A DNA stretch of 54,328 nt from PMNU01 sp035480575 (GCA_035480575.1 DATIHR010000013.1:1-54328); one strand, 5' to 3'. Positions 14,465 to 24,022 are shown, counted from the stretch's first letter. The notes: generated by a model not told the origin, from the sequence alone. Numbers and translations: made by a program.

Positions 14465-15915
14465 CCATCTTTTTTATAGACGACTTGCATATCTGCAATC
14501 TGCAACGAACTTCTGTCTGTCGCATTAGCATGCCCAGTCACTATCTGCCATCGTAATAGGCCATCCTGATAATATGCATCACTTATATCGAATACCATGC
14601 TAGCTTCGTACCAACCGTCATCCTGTTTGCGAGCCGGTCGATAGTCAGAAATTATTTGGTCGACAAGATTCCCCTCCGCTGTATCGTCAAGATTAAAAAT
14701 ATCGTACTTAAATGGCCTAAAGATTTGATCCTTTGAAAAAGCAAACACACCCGAACCATTTACAATAATATCGCCTTTGCCCGCAGTCACAGCAGTTGGC
14801 TTCGTTTGATCGAGAGCATGCGTTATATATGGCTTATTAAGCTCACTTATACGCAGTTGCTTCTCGCCAATTTTGATACTCTGGAACGCTTTCTTGTGCT
14901 GCACTTTGGCCATAAAATACTTCCCCTGGAAGTAGAGTGGGGGTACATTCGTTATCGACTCTCCATATAAATTGCTATTTGCGATATACAACGGGCCACC
15001 AAATACAACATTATGTAGATTGGTTGATATTCTATCGATTATGACATCGCTACTCGCTTTTAACTGGACCTTATAAACCCCAGCCTCCGGGTAACCACTA
15101 TCCGGATTGCTTATATTTAAATTCTGCTCTTGGCCGACGGCTCTATCGGCATCAACATCACCATCATCGGGTATTTGACTGGAGTAAACGATGTCGTCGC
15201 CTTTGTACACATTTATCGTCAGTGGGTCTGGATCTGAATACCAGTTCAGATCATGTTTAATAATTTTAAGGTTAAAAAATTCTTTTGATAGATAGGTATA
15301 GAAAGTAACGTCACCCCTTAACGGCACAGTAATATCGGTGCCCTTAGAAGCGGGGGCGTATCCGGGGAGTGAATCGGTATACTCTTGCGTATTGCCAGCT
15401 TCTCCCAAAACCCCCGTTACGATATCTTTTGAGCGTGCTGCTTTTAGAATGTTATTTACCGTATCGCCGCCCGACGTCGTGCCGCCATATAACGTCAATC
15501 CTGACATACCAATCTGGCTACCTTTTAGTTCTTCAAGGAATGGAACGTAAACATCTTTTGAATTAAAGGTCCAATCCTGATCTTTATCATAGCCGATACT
15601 AATTCGGTCGCTCGGATTGCCAGGCTTAAACTTGAACGTAACATCCGCACGATCGTAAGCTGACGATTGCTTTGTCAAAAAATACAGTCGCTCTTGATCG
15701 GTTGTAACAGTACCGTTATCGCCATAGCGGAAACGATCTGGCGGATCAAATCGCAGCGCTCCGTTACCATCGTTCATTTTCGCAATAAATATTCTGTCGA
15801 ACGGTACGGTATTCATAAATACCACATACGTTACAAGCAGCACGGCAAGACACCCTACAAAAGCTTTTACTAGCACGGCCTTACCGGAGCTGGGAGCCTT
15901 GTGCTTACGACCCAT
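14449..15915 (-). CDS. Membrane-anchored extracytoplasmic protein of the GT-C operon
   Basis: 488 residues. One N-terminal transmembrane helix (~13-35) is followed by a large, mainly beta extracellular region with no Cys-rich or enzymatic motif seen; segments such as NFLKIIKHDLNWYSDPDPLTI-like strands suggest jelly-roll modules. The start overlaps the upstream GT-C gene by 11 nt, with GAGG before the ATG, so the two are coupled. It may present or recognise the glycan made by its neighbours. No family recognised. Confidence 0.65.
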   Translation of the reverse strand: MGRKHKAPSSGKAVLVKAFVGCLAVLLVTYVVFMNTVPFDRIFIAKMNDGNGALRFDPPDRFRYGDNGTVTTDQERLYFLTKQSSAYDRADVTFKFKPGNPSDRISIGYDKDQDWTFNSKDVYVPFLEELKGSQIGMSGLTLYGGTTSGGDTVNNILKAARSKDIVTGVLGEAGNTQEYTDSLPGYAPASKGTDITVPLRGDVTFYTYLSKEFFNLKIIKHDLNWYSDPDPLTINVYKGDDIVYSSQIPDDGDVDADRAVGQEQNLNISNPDSGYPEAGVYKVQLKASSDVIIDRISTNLHNVVFGGPLYIANSNLYGESITNVPPLYFQGKYFMAKVQHKKAFQSIKIGEKQLRISELNKPYITHALDQTKPTAVTAGKGDIIVNGSGVFAFSKDQIFRPFKYDIFNLDDTAEGNLVDQIISDYRPARKQDDGWYEASMVFDISDAYYQDGLLRWQIVTGHANATDRSSLQIADMQVVYKKDGWLRK

Positions 15916-17533
15916 TTACTGCCTCTACTTTATACAGATCTTGACCAATGTACCTCAAATGCAAACCCTTTGCTAGAAACGCTCTACTATAATCCGAAAA
16001 TTTTCCATACCCTCGTTCGCTTGCGACGCTTGGGCTTACCGTTTCCCACATAAAATAAATAGGAGCGTGATCTACGTATAGTTTCTCTGCCAAGCCTGCC
16101 GTATTGTCTACCCTTACAGGCAACGTATCTTTCCCTGCGTTGTAATACGTTACGACTTTTCTATCGGGAAATATTATTTTATCGCTCAGGGAAGTAAAAA
16201 CATACGCGTTTTTTGGAGTATTGTTCAGTATAAAAATTCTTTGATCTTCAAGCTGCAGGCCCTCGGCATATACAGCATTAATGCCGACACCTTTATAATT
16301 CATTGTATTAACTACGAATACCAGGCATAGTGCAAGCACTGTCATAGTACCGACCATACGCTTCTGTTTGGCATACCAAAAGAAATAGCTGCTCATTACA
16401 ATGAGCAGTGCAAAAATCGGCATAAAATAACGAACCTGGGAATAGCTAAGTAAAACATCTTTCGCACTTGCTCCGTAGACATCCGCAGCTCTTGAAAAGT
16501 ACAAAAATATAATTGTCGAATATGCCACGGCAAAACCGCTAAATTTAAGACGCAGCCAGTCCTTATTTTTTAATTTATATACAACAGCAAAAATCGCCAA
16601 TACTGATGTTATGCCGAAAAAATTAATAAAGTACTTCCTGAAACCATCAGCTACGCTTACATCTGCAGTTCTAAGTATGGCGTCTTGTCCTGAGTAGAGC
16701 GCCTGACCTGTCGTCAAAAGCCCACCATACAAACGCATGTTAAGGTAAAGAATGGGCAGGAATAACACGACTACCACTAGCAACATAGCGACGTGTGCAA
16801 AAAATGCCGATCGTTTGGTAAATATATCTTTATAGGGCAAAAAGAACAGCAAGAACATTACCACTAAAATCGCATTCGTATACTTGACGCTTACACCTAC
16901 TGCCATAAGCGCAGCGCTGGTAAGCAAAACTTTCATAGGATAGCCCGTCCATTTTTTGCCAAAAAGGGTATACGCACGCTCTCGCCGCCTTATCGCTAAA
17001 ATGTAAAAGCTCATACCCAAAACAATAAAAGCCAGGCTCGGTATATCGGTCATTATCCTACCTTGCCAGTACAAAAAGGCAGGAAAGGTTGCCGTTAGCC
17101 CGGTAGCTACAAAGGCAGTCGTTTTATTAAAAACTTGCAGCGTCAAGCAGAAGATACCAATTAGCCCCAATAAGAAGAAAAGACTAAATGCAATTGCGGT
17201 GTTTTTTAACAATAGAAATGGAAGAATCAAAGGATAGAGATATGTGTAGATGCCTAGAAAATCAGATGGAGCAATACGGCCACCGACTCCGACGACCGTA
17301 TTACGCGGTTTAACTAATTCCGTATCATTAATGCTATTAGCCGGCTCATTATAGAGAAGGCCGCTCATGCCATACTTTTCAATTCTTGTAAGGTAAAACT
17401 CCCGTATATTTTCTTCTGGTGTTACCGGCACCTTTGGTAGCGCAAGATTAACGAACAACACCAGAAGAACAATAGCTGCGAATAGTAATAAGATTTTATT
17501 ATTCTGCTTGCATAGTAAATATAAACGCTTCAT
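15905..17533 (-). CDS. GT-C-type polytopic glycosyltransferase-like protein
   Basis: 542 residues with about 11-12 transmembrane helices. After helix 1 a long extracytoplasmic loop carries acidic residues, and a second loop has GRIMTDIPSLAFI, the pattern seen in PMT/ArnT-related GT-C enzymes that use polyprenyl-phosphate sugars. A soluble C-terminal region of ~110 residues follows the last helix (NAYVFTSLSDKIIFPDRKVVTYY). It lies 6 nt after the next GT-C gene, in one operon. Donor and acceptor unknown. Confidence 0.75.
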   Translation of the reverse strand: MKRLYLLCKQNNKILLLFAAIVLLVLFVNLALPKVPVTPEENIREFYLTRIEKYGMSGLLYNEPANSINDTELVKPRNTVVGVGGRIAPSDFLGIYTYLYPLILPFLLLKNTAIAFSLFFLLGLIGIFCLTLQVFNKTTAFVATGLTATFPAFLYWQGRIMTDIPSLAFIVLGMSFYILAIRRRERAYTLFGKKWTGYPMKVLLTSAALMAVGVSVKYTNAILVVMFLLFFLPYKDIFTKRSAFFAHVAMLLVVVVLFLPILYLNMRLYGGLLTTGQALYSGQDAILRTADVSVADGFRKYFINFFGITSVLAIFAVVYKLKNKDWLRLKFSGFAVAYSTIIFLYFSRAADVYGASAKDVLLSYSQVRYFMPIFALLIVMSSYFFWYAKQKRMVGTMTVLALCLVFVVNTMNYKGVGINAVYAEGLQLEDQRIFILNNTPKNAYVFTSLSDKIIFPDRKVVTYYNAGKDTLPVRVDNTAGLAEKLYVDHAPIYFMWETVSPSVASERGYGKFSDYSRAFLAKGLHLRYIGQDLYKVEAVNGS

Positions 17534-17539
17534 ATGTGC

Positions 17540-19111
17540 CTATCTGCTTAAACGCGCGGCTAAATCATCTGCAGGAATCTTATAAATGACCACCCTGTGG
17601 TATTGCCGATATAGGGCACTGTCATATAGAAAGGGCTGATCAACTTCAAATGTCCCAACTTTATATTTGGACAGATTAACCGTAAGCCATTCGGAAAAAC
17701 TGGGATACAGAACGTGCATGCCTGCATCCTGAACAATTACAACCTCCTTATCAGAAAGACTTTTTAAATGCTCGGCTGAGACGTATTGCTTTTCGTTTGA
17801 TGCGTAGAGCAATGAGCTTCTTGTCTCATAATAGTAAGGTTCGGGCTCTGCAGTGATGAGGATAGCATTATCGCCAATATAGGGCCGCAGTCTTTTTGCT
17901 GCAATCTGTTCATACGCCATTTGCCTATAAACGCCATCCGACCAATACCTTATACCATCGCCACAAAGTATAAGCTGCACGATAAGCAGCAGGGCAATAA
18001 TAGGTACATATACAATCCTTCTTTTACAATACTCCACAATGCCTACTACTCCGGCAGGTGCCAAGAGTGCTAGCATTGGTACGAAAAGTGTCCAGTAACG
18101 CATGTTTGTACTGCTGAACACTACAAACACACAGCCAAAGAGCAAAAAGCTAATCATTGTAAATGGCACTACCGGACGCTTACTTAGTTGACCCCATTTA
18201 AAGACCCCCACTGTGGCGACAATCACTAGCGGCAACTCAGCAAGAATGAAACTGCGCAGTCCAGAGGATAAAACAATGTACAGAATCGTAATACCGCCAC
18301 ATAGTACCCTAGACCACATACGGCTGGGCAGTTTGATGTTTATGGCAAAAAGGGCTATGCCAAACAAACATACCAAAGCACCACCAAGCTGCAAGGTGTC
18401 ATATATATATGGTCGTACCACTATAAGTAAACAAACGACTACGAAGACGCTCGCCACTGAATACGCTCGGACAAGGGCGCTGGTGGCCGCCTTTTTCCCA
18501 TAAGTAAGTGCCATATAAACAGCAACAGGTACGATGAGCAGGGCATACTCGTACCTACAAAGCACGGCTGAACCAAGGGCGAATCCTAATATCATTTGCG
18601 AACTGTGCTTAGTGGGATCTAGTTTGATCATTGTGGTCATAACGAGCAAAACGCACACCGCAGCAAGCGGCTCTGTTAGCGGGAAGCCAGCCCAGATAGC
18701 TTCTGTTGCAGATACTGAGAACGCCAATGCTGCTATTGATGCGTATCTATTCGAAACAAACAACCACCTACCGAGCACAAACACTAGACCGGCCGCCACC
18801 ACATAAGCCGCAATATTTACAATGCGAGATGCTTGTAATGAATCAACAGAAAAAAGACCGGATATACCTCCTAGCACAAAAGGCGTTAACGGTCTCGTCC
18901 AATGGTAAAATACAGGGAATTGATCGCCATAAGAGCCTAAACTTATAACCGTAGTCTTCAGCGCAAGAATTCTTTCGCCTAGAATTAAATTGACGTAGCC
19001 GTCCGGATAAAGAATATACTTGGAAAAATTGAGAATACGAAGAATCAGACCAGCAGTTAAGATGGCCAGCAGCGAGGCCGTAGCAATAATTGAGCTACGC
19101 CTCTTCAGCAT
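17540..19111 (-). CDS. GT-C-type polytopic glycosyltransferase-like protein, first gene of operon
   Basis: 523 residues with about 11 transmembrane helices and an N-terminal loop YPDGYVNLILGERILAL, the position of the catalytic acidic residue in GT-C enzymes. FPLTEPLAAVCVLL matches the second-loop TxP pattern. The C-terminal ~130 residues are soluble (ILITAEPEPYYYETRSSLLYA; VVIVQDAGMHVLYPSF). Architecture matches the downstream paralogue although sequences differ. Probable promoter: TATAAT at 19152-19157 (minus strand) with a TTGATC -35 at 15 nt spacing, and a short leader. Confidence 0.75.
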   Translation of the reverse strand: MLKRRSSIIATASLLAILTAGLILRILNFSKYILYPDGYVNLILGERILALKTTVISLGSYGDQFPVFYHWTRPLTPFVLGGISGLFSVDSLQASRIVNIAAYVVAAGLVFVLGRWLFVSNRYASIAALAFSVSATEAIWAGFPLTEPLAAVCVLLVMTTMIKLDPTKHSSQMILGFALGSAVLCRYEYALLIVPVAVYMALTYGKKAATSALVRAYSVASVFVVVCLLIVVRPYIYDTLQLGGALVCLFGIALFAINIKLPSRMWSRVLCGGITILYIVLSSGLRSFILAELPLVIVATVGVFKWGQLSKRPVVPFTMISFLLFGCVFVVFSSTNMRYWTLFVPMLALLAPAGVVGIVEYCKRRIVYVPIIALLLIVQLILCGDGIRYWSDGVYRQMAYEQIAAKRLRPYIGDNAILITAEPEPYYYETRSSLLYASNEKQYVSAEHLKSLSDKEVVIVQDAGMHVLYPSFSEWLTVNLSKYKVGTFEVDQPFLYDSALYRQYHRVVIYKIPADDLAARLSR

Positions 19112-19209
19112 TCCACACCAAACTCACCCAAATAGTTTACATTGATGAGTTATTATAGGGAAATATTATTTTGATCAACCACGCACTTGTGATTTGTTAC
19201 TATTGATGT

Positions 19210-19740
19210 ATGCTGGCAATTCATTGCAAAACCAAGCTCTATAAAATTAACGATTGGACAATCCTGCGCTTGCCCAAAGACGCAAGCGCCCAGCTGCCGT
19301 CGCGCGGCCAAACAATGGTGCAGGGCACTGTAAATGGCTTTCGTTTTAAGGCGCCCTTAGAACCAGACGGCAACTGGAGCCACTGGCTCAAAATGGATAA
19401 AGCCCTACTAGACGGCGCTCATGCCAAAGCGGGCGATACCGTAACGCTCGAGATTGAACCAACAAAGGAGTGGCCAGAACCCGAAGTACCGGCGGACTGG
19501 AAGGCTGCCGTTATGGCCGACCCGAAAGCGCCGGCCCTGTGGGCGGACATTACGCCTATGGCTCGTTGGGAATGGATACGTTGGATACGCGCTACTGGCC
19601 GTGCAGAAACACGCGAGCGGCGTATAAAAGTAGGAATCTCCAAACTTACGTCCGGCGAACGCCGCCCATGCTGCTGGAACCGCAATATGTGCACCGAACC
19701 CTCGGTGTCTAAAAACGGCGTCTTGCTTGCCGCCGAATAG
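19210..19740 (+). CDS. DUF1905 / YdeI (OmpD-associated)-like protein
   Basis: 176 residues combining two domains often found fused. An N-terminal DUF1905-like beta barrel (VQGTVNGFRFKAPLEPDGNWSHWLKMDKALLDGAHAKAGDTVTLEIEP, ~38-85; read as two strands pairs) is followed by a YdeI-type helical domain (~100-170) with WEWIRWIRATGRAETRERRI and GERRPCCWNRNMCTEP. YdeI has been linked to protection from bacteriocins or polymyxin, but the mechanism is unclear. TACTAT (19198-19203) ends 6 nt before the ATG. Confidence 0.8.
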   Translation: MLAIHCKTKLYKINDWTILRLPKDASAQLPSRGQTMVQGTVNGFRFKAPLEPDGNWSHWLKMDKALLDGAHAKAGDTVTLEIEPTKEWPEPEVPADWKAAVMADPKAPALWADITPMARWEWIRWIRATGRAETRERRIKVGISKLTSGERRPCCWNRNMCTEPSVSKNGVLLAAE

Positions 19741-19762
19741 CTTAGAGGGTACGTTATACCGC

Positions 19763-20443
19763 ATGACCGACCACCGTCCCACTGACATTCGACCATACCT
19801 TGAACCTGCGTATTGGGACGGCCACACATACGGCGATACGGATGCACGGCCACAGAGCGATAAGGTATATGGCCTTCGTGCCGACAAACTCGTTCGACGA
19901 GCCGGCCTGGATGAAATGAGCAATACCTATCCGTTACGCACCTTGCTGCCTGGTGCACTTTTTAACGCTCGCGACCATGTATTAGGTACTTTCGTTCTTA
20001 TGCACGAGGAACGGCTTGTGTTCCATCGCGCACCGCAACCATCAGAGAACAGCGTGCACTGTCCATTGCCAGAACGGCCTAACCCCGAGAACCTACGAGG
20101 CGTCCGTAATCTACGCTTGCACAGCCCGCACGCCAGCTACAGCGCATTGCTGCGTGGCGGCATTGTCGCCACGAATACAAAGACTCATGAACACGAGCTG
20201 TACGATTTTGGTCTTGCATACTGGGAACCTGGCTGCCGGCCAATAACACACCAGTTATACCGCCAACCTACGCCGCTTGTCATTGGCCGTACGTACCACT
20301 ACCGGCAACAAAAACAAGAAACACTCAACCGCATAGGCCAACTGCAGATTATTACAGAAGGCGGCACATGGAAACGCAGCCCTCGCATGGCCATGGCTGC
20401 CGAGTGGCTAAGCGGTTTACTACCTCGACCGATGACGACATAA
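19763..20443 (+). CDS. Hypothetical protein
   Basis: 226 residues from ATG 19763 (MTDHRPTDIRPYLEPAYWDG). Soluble, rich in Arg, His, Pro and Tyr, with predicted beta strands and no recognised motif. TACGTT (19750-19755) ends 7 nt before this ATG, supporting it over the upstream in-frame start at 19727, which overlaps the preceding gene. Function unknown. Confidence 0.6.
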   Translation: MTDHRPTDIRPYLEPAYWDGHTYGDTDARPQSDKVYGLRADKLVRRAGLDEMSNTYPLRTLLPGALFNARDHVLGTFVLMHEERLVFHRAPQPSENSVHCPLPERPNPENLRGVRNLRLHSPHASYSALLRGGIVATNTKTHEHELYDFGLAYWEPGCRPITHQLYRQPTPLVIGRTYHYRQQKQETLNRIGQLQIITEGGTWKRSPRMAMAAEWLSGLLPRPMTT

Positions 20444-20466
20444 CGGCCCCCACGGGAGCAAGCCGC

Positions 20467-20736
20467 CTATTGCGCCGGGAAAATGATCACTTCGGTGACG
20501 TTGCCACTTGGGTCTTCGGTTGGGCGGGGGAGCCGGGTGCCGCCGTCGATATACATGGATGTCAATGATGGCTGTTGCAGCAAAACATCGGCATGGCGTA
20601 CTGCCGCGCCACCGAGTGCGCCGCCATCGAACTGCACGTATTCGGGTTGCGTTGGGCGCGTTTCGGCCGGGGCCGAAGCGGCATCGCAGGCTAAAGCCAT
20701 GCTAAGTGCGAGTGTATTGCCGATAAGTCGTTTCAT
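20467..20736 (-). CDS. Small predicted lipoprotein
   Basis: 89 residues. A short signal (MKRLIGNTLALSMALAC) with a lipobox-like MALAC suggests a lipid-anchored protein; Cys17 would be the modified residue. The mature part is ~70 residues with several Gly/Thr/Pro turns and no motif. Its 3' end faces the plus-strand gene ending at 20443, 23 nt away. A spurious long plus-strand frame covers the same bases, but the lipobox favours the minus strand. Confidence 0.55.
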   Translation of the reverse strand: MKRLIGNTLALSMALACDAASAPAETRPTQPEYVQFDGGALGGAAVRHADVLLQQPSLTSMYIDGGTRLPRPTEDPSGNVTEVIIFPAQ

Positions 20737-20827
20737 CTAGTCGATCGCTCCAAAAAATATATCATATCTTACTTCTACAGATACGTCAACTAACCACAAA
20801 CTGTATGGGTTGGTATAATACATGCTT

Positions 20828-21463
20828 ATGCTGCGGCTAGGGAAGATACGATCACTTAAGAAATTTATCAAAAAGATAAAGCCAGCATTGCCAATTACTA
20901 TTGCCCTAGTAGCAATTATTGGAAGCATAGGTTACAGACATATTATGCCGTTTTACATTAACCCCACCGCCTACACGCCGCTACTGAACACAATCGCCAA
21001 AGGCGAGAGCAATGGCAACTATAACGCCTACTACGGCAACGCCGGCAATACCAGCTTGTTGTTTACTACCATGCCCGTTGGCGAGGTGCTCGCCTGGCAA
21101 GATAATTTTGTACGCCAGGGCAACTCAAGCAATGCCGTGGGCAAATACCAGATAATCCGCCCAACGCTTGCCGGGCTGGTACAGCAGCTACGCATAGACC
21201 CGAGCACGCCGTTTAGTGAACAGCTCCAAGACAAAATGGCCATTGCCTTACTGGAACGGCGCGGCGCCCAGGCGTTTGTACAAAACAAAATAAGCCGCGA
21301 GGAATTTGCCGCCAACTTAGCCAAAGAGTGGGCAGCACTACCAAGCGTACAAGGAACCAGCCCGAACGATAGCTACTATGCCGGCGATGGTCTGAACCAT
21401 GCCCACATAAGCATAGACGAACTGTTTGCCGCACTCGCATCGCTACGGCAGCTAGCGTCGTAA
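20828..21463 (+). CDS. Membrane-anchored lysozyme-like (GH104-type?) protein
   Basis: 211 residues. A basic N-terminus and one transmembrane helix (~19-40) anchor an extracytoplasmic domain. LLNTIAKGESNGNYNAYYGN (~50-69) has the layout of the catalytic-Glu segment of phage-lambda-type endolysins (GH104), and later AVGKYQIIRPTLAGLVQQL and FSEQLQDKMAIALLERRG fit that fold. It probably cleaves or remodels peptidoglycan of self or host. TATAAT at 20814-20819 with ATG 20828 gives an 8-nt spacing; the ATG at 20822 is too close to the promoter. Confidence 0.75.
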   Translation: MLRLGKIRSLKKFIKKIKPALPITIALVAIIGSIGYRHIMPFYINPTAYTPLLNTIAKGESNGNYNAYYGNAGNTSLLFTTMPVGEVLAWQDNFVRQGNSSNAVGKYQIIRPTLAGLVQQLRIDPSTPFSEQLQDKMAIALLERRGAQAFVQNKISREEFAANLAKEWAALPSVQGTSPNDSYYAGDGLNHAHISIDELFAALASLRQLAS

Positions 21464-21540
21464 GTAGCAGACCATTGTTGGAGTATACGTTTTAAAACCT
21501 ACTATTTACTAAATTAAAAACATATGGCATGATGCATGTC

Positions 21541-21747
21541 ATGAAACTAAAATACAGGGTGGCGCTTATTTTACTTGGTTCGTCATTTGTATTGGCTTAC
21601 GGCGGTTACCTGGCAAGTTTTGTCTATGCCGTAGTGGCGGCGCTTGTAGCGCTTGGCCTGAGCGCACTTGTTATGTTGTTCAGCAAAAGCGACGATAAAA
21701 GGGTGGTCAGCATTTTGAAGGCTGGCGTGTTATTCGGCGCGTTCTAA
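21541..21747 (+). CDS. Small membrane protein
   Basis: 68 residues from ATG 21541 (MKLKYRVALILLGSSFVLAY). Two hydrophobic helices (~6-40, continuous or broken by a Gly) and a short Lys/Asp-containing tail with a further hydrophobic end (SILKAGVLFGAF). No family recognised. The in-frame ATG at 21529 is possible. Confidence 0.55.
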   Translation: MKLKYRVALILLGSSFVLAYGGYLASFVYAVVAALVALGLSALVMLFSKSDDKRVVSILKAGVLFGAF

Positions 21748-21932
21748 CGCTGGACTCGAACGCTACACGAGAGTGTTTGTGTGTGTTTTACAACAAAACG
21801 TGATACTATATGTGTAGCAAGTTATTCTAATCTATACCTTTTATATCGTGCGCATTAGCAAGCCATTCTATTCTCGGCTATAGCGAAGACCCTGTCTCGC
21901 ATAATATCAGCTTATAGAAAGGCTTTATATCA

Positions 21933-22235
21933 ATGGCTACTAAATTATTTGTAGGCAAATTGTCATTTGACACTACTAACGACAGCTTGCAGGCGCTCTT
22001 TGCCCAGTACGGTAAAGTGATTAGTGCACAGGTTATTGTAGATCGTGGCACGAACCAATCCAAAGGTTTTGGCTTCGTAGAAATGGAAGATCAGACTGCA
22101 GCCCAAGCAGCTATCAACGCGCTTGACGGCCAAGAGTTCGAGGGCCGTACTATTGCAGTCAGCGTAGCTAAGCCGCGCGAAGACCGGCCACAAAACGGCG
22201 GCGGCGGATTCCGCGGCGGCTTTCAACGCCGCTAG
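21933..22235 (+). CDS. RRM-domain RNA-binding protein
   Basis: 100 residues forming a single RNA recognition motif with RNP2 KLFVGKL (~4-10) and RNP1 KGFGFVEM (~48-55), followed by a Gly/Arg tail (GGGGFRGGFQRR). It resembles the short Rbp proteins of cyanobacteria, some of which respond to cold. A likely promoter (TACTAT 21804-21809) implies a ~120-nt leader, unusual in this window where many genes are leaderless, so post-transcriptional control is plausible. AAAGG lies 10 nt before the ATG. Confidence 0.92.
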   Translation: MATKLFVGKLSFDTTNDSLQALFAQYGKVISAQVIVDRGTNQSKGFGFVEMEDQTAAQAAINALDGQEFEGRTIAVSVAKPREDRPQNGGGGFRGGFQRR

Positions 22236-22247
22236 GCATTTGCAGCT

Positions 22248-23054
22248 ATGGCTTCCGACCAAAAGCTCGGCACGGCCGATCTGTTATTTAAAACTGCCCA
22301 GCAAATGGGTCTGGCACCCTCGTGGGTAACACCATTGGGCACATTCGCCATAACCGTGGACGGACAGGAACGATATGTGAATTCCAGAAGCCGGCTTAAC
22401 TCGGCTGCGAGCGCCCAACTGGCTAAAAATAAATACGTAACGCGACGAATTTTAGAGCGTCACGATATGCCGAATATACCGTTCATGCTGCCGCATACGC
22501 AGACCGAAGCCGCAGGCTTCCTAGAACAATACGGGACGATAATCGCCAAGCCAGTATCCGGCGCTGGATCGCGTGACATCCACATTGTCACGAGCCATTT
22601 GCAGCTTGAGGCTCTTGCTATAGACGAGTACATACTCGAGCAATACATTGCCGGCCAAGAATTACGTTATCTCGTGCTTAAAGGCGAGATCATTGGCGTA
22701 CACCGCAGCGAATACGGTACTTCTGTCGAGGAAGATCGGCCTTTGCAGCGCATTTCGTACCCTAAAAACGAATGGGACCCGGCCCTTATTAGTGCATCGC
22801 TCCGCATTGCAGATATACTCAACCTTACGTTTGCTGCGGTTGATTTTTTGATCGACGCAACGGGGCGCGCATACATCCTTGAAGTTAACACCAAACCCGG
22901 ATTTAAGTGGTTTCATGCGCCCAGCAGTGGGCCGGTTGTTGACGTCGCCCGTTTATTCCTAGAATCTACACTGGACGACCTGCGCCACAAACAGCCCGCC
23001 ATGGTAGGAGCACATCCACACGCAGCGTATAGTTATGATAGGAGAGGGCTATGA
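22248..23054 (+). CDS. ATP-grasp ligase
   Basis: 268 residues. ATP-grasp features in order: TIIAKPVSGAGSRDI (~96-110, Lys and Gly-rich loop), YILEQYIAGQELRYLVL (~127-143), and FLIDATGRAYILEVNTKPGF (~203-222) with the metal-binding Glu and Asn. This is the RimK/carboxylate-amine ligase type, joining an acid to an amine or peptide via an acyl phosphate. It starts 12 nt after the RRM gene and overlaps the next gene by 4 nt (ATGA). Substrate unknown. Confidence 0.85.
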   Translation: MASDQKLGTADLLFKTAQQMGLAPSWVTPLGTFAITVDGQERYVNSRSRLNSAASAQLAKNKYVTRRILERHDMPNIPFMLPHTQTEAAGFLEQYGTIIAKPVSGAGSRDIHIVTSHLQLEALAIDEYILEQYIAGQELRYLVLKGEIIGVHRSEYGTSVEEDRPLQRISYPKNEWDPALISASLRIADILNLTFAAVDFLIDATGRAYILEVNTKPGFKWFHAPSSGPVVDVARLFLESTLDDLRHKQPAMVGAHPHAAYSYDRRGL

Positions 23055-23542
23055 AGCATCACGTCGGACAAACGCGCAACGGCATAACAGTGTACGTTGA
23101 CCTTATTAGCTCGCGAGCTGCAAAGCATATTGCGCAGCAGCCACAACTCCTAACACTTGCCAAAGAAATGCTGGGGCATATAACAGCCAAAGGCGCCGAA
23201 CTCAACATCGAACACGATATGGGGCGCGTGGTAGGGTATAGTTTTATCGTCGCAACAGCGGACACCGACACTATTTTTTATGCATGTCTGCTAAAGGATA
23301 CGGTATACACGCGCTTCGTTAAAAACGGTAAACCCCTTTCCACGCCTTTCGTAACGGTTACCCTTATACAAAACGGCGACATGTACGAACTGACGGACAT
23401 TCGGATTGGCCGCATTACGCCGCCCCGCCCGGGCAGCGCCAACGAGTCCACAGACAGCAGGGAATACTGGCAACATCATGCTTTCATTCTAGATAACCAA
23501 ACCTTGCAACTGCGGACCGTCACCAAAACATGCCCGTACTAA
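23051..23542 (+). CDS. Hypothetical protein coupled to ATP-grasp ligase
   Basis: 163 residues; its ATG overlaps the ATP-grasp stop codon, and GGAGAG lies upstream. Alpha/beta, soluble. The C-terminal segment (YWQHHAFILDNQTLQLRTVT) and the DTIFYACLLKDTVYTRFVKNG strand pair are its most distinctive parts. It could be a partner or substrate of the ligase; no family is recognised. Confidence 0.65.
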   Translation: MKHHVGQTRNGITVYVDLISSRAAKHIAQQPQLLTLAKEMLGHITAKGAELNIEHDMGRVVGYSFIVATADTDTIFYACLLKDTVYTRFVKNGKPLSTPFVTVTLIQNGDMYELTDIRIGRITPPRPGSANESTDSREYWQHHAFILDNQTLQLRTVTKTCPY

Positions 23543-23575
23543 AAGTTTGAATAGGTATGCTACTCTACGTTACAT

Positions 23576-24022
23576 ATGACTGAACGGCTTGATGCTGCAC
23601 ATCAGGACTGGCAATGGCATGACCTTAACCCGTTAACGAGGATCATTGTAGCCGCCTTTGCCGGGCGTATTGGCGATGAATCACAAGGCGATATATCGAA
23701 CCAAGCATTCATAGATGCCGCAGCCGATGTCTTAGGCAGTGAAAGTCGCGAATCTATCCTAAAAACCGGTGGTTGGAGCGGGTTAACCGGTCTACGGAAC
23801 TTGCTTATCAACAGACTCTCAACGCTTGAGACCGAACCGCTTACACGTATGGCGCAGGATCTAGGCAGGCTAGCGGGCAACACAGAGGCGATACAGTCCT
23901 TGGCAGCACAAGTTGCAGAACAATTAAGCGGCGCCGACACCCAGGGTGCAGTGCCAGCTTTGCGCGTATTGAGCGAGCTGGCGATAGGGTTGCGGGCTAC
24001 ATATAGGCCCGATGCAGGGTAA
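23576..24022 (+). CDS. Hypothetical helical protein
   Basis: 148 residues, Ala/Leu/Gly-rich and probably all-helical, cytoplasmic. No motif recognised. The following 170 nt to the CHAP gene contain only a probable promoter and ribosome binding site. Confidence 0.6.
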   Translation: MTERLDAAHQDWQWHDLNPLTRIIVAAFAGRIGDESQGDISNQAFIDAAADVLGSESRESILKTGGWSGLTGLRNLLINRLSTLETEPLTRMAQDLGRLAGNTEAIQSLAAQVAEQLSGADTQGAVPALRVLSELAIGLRATYRPDAG

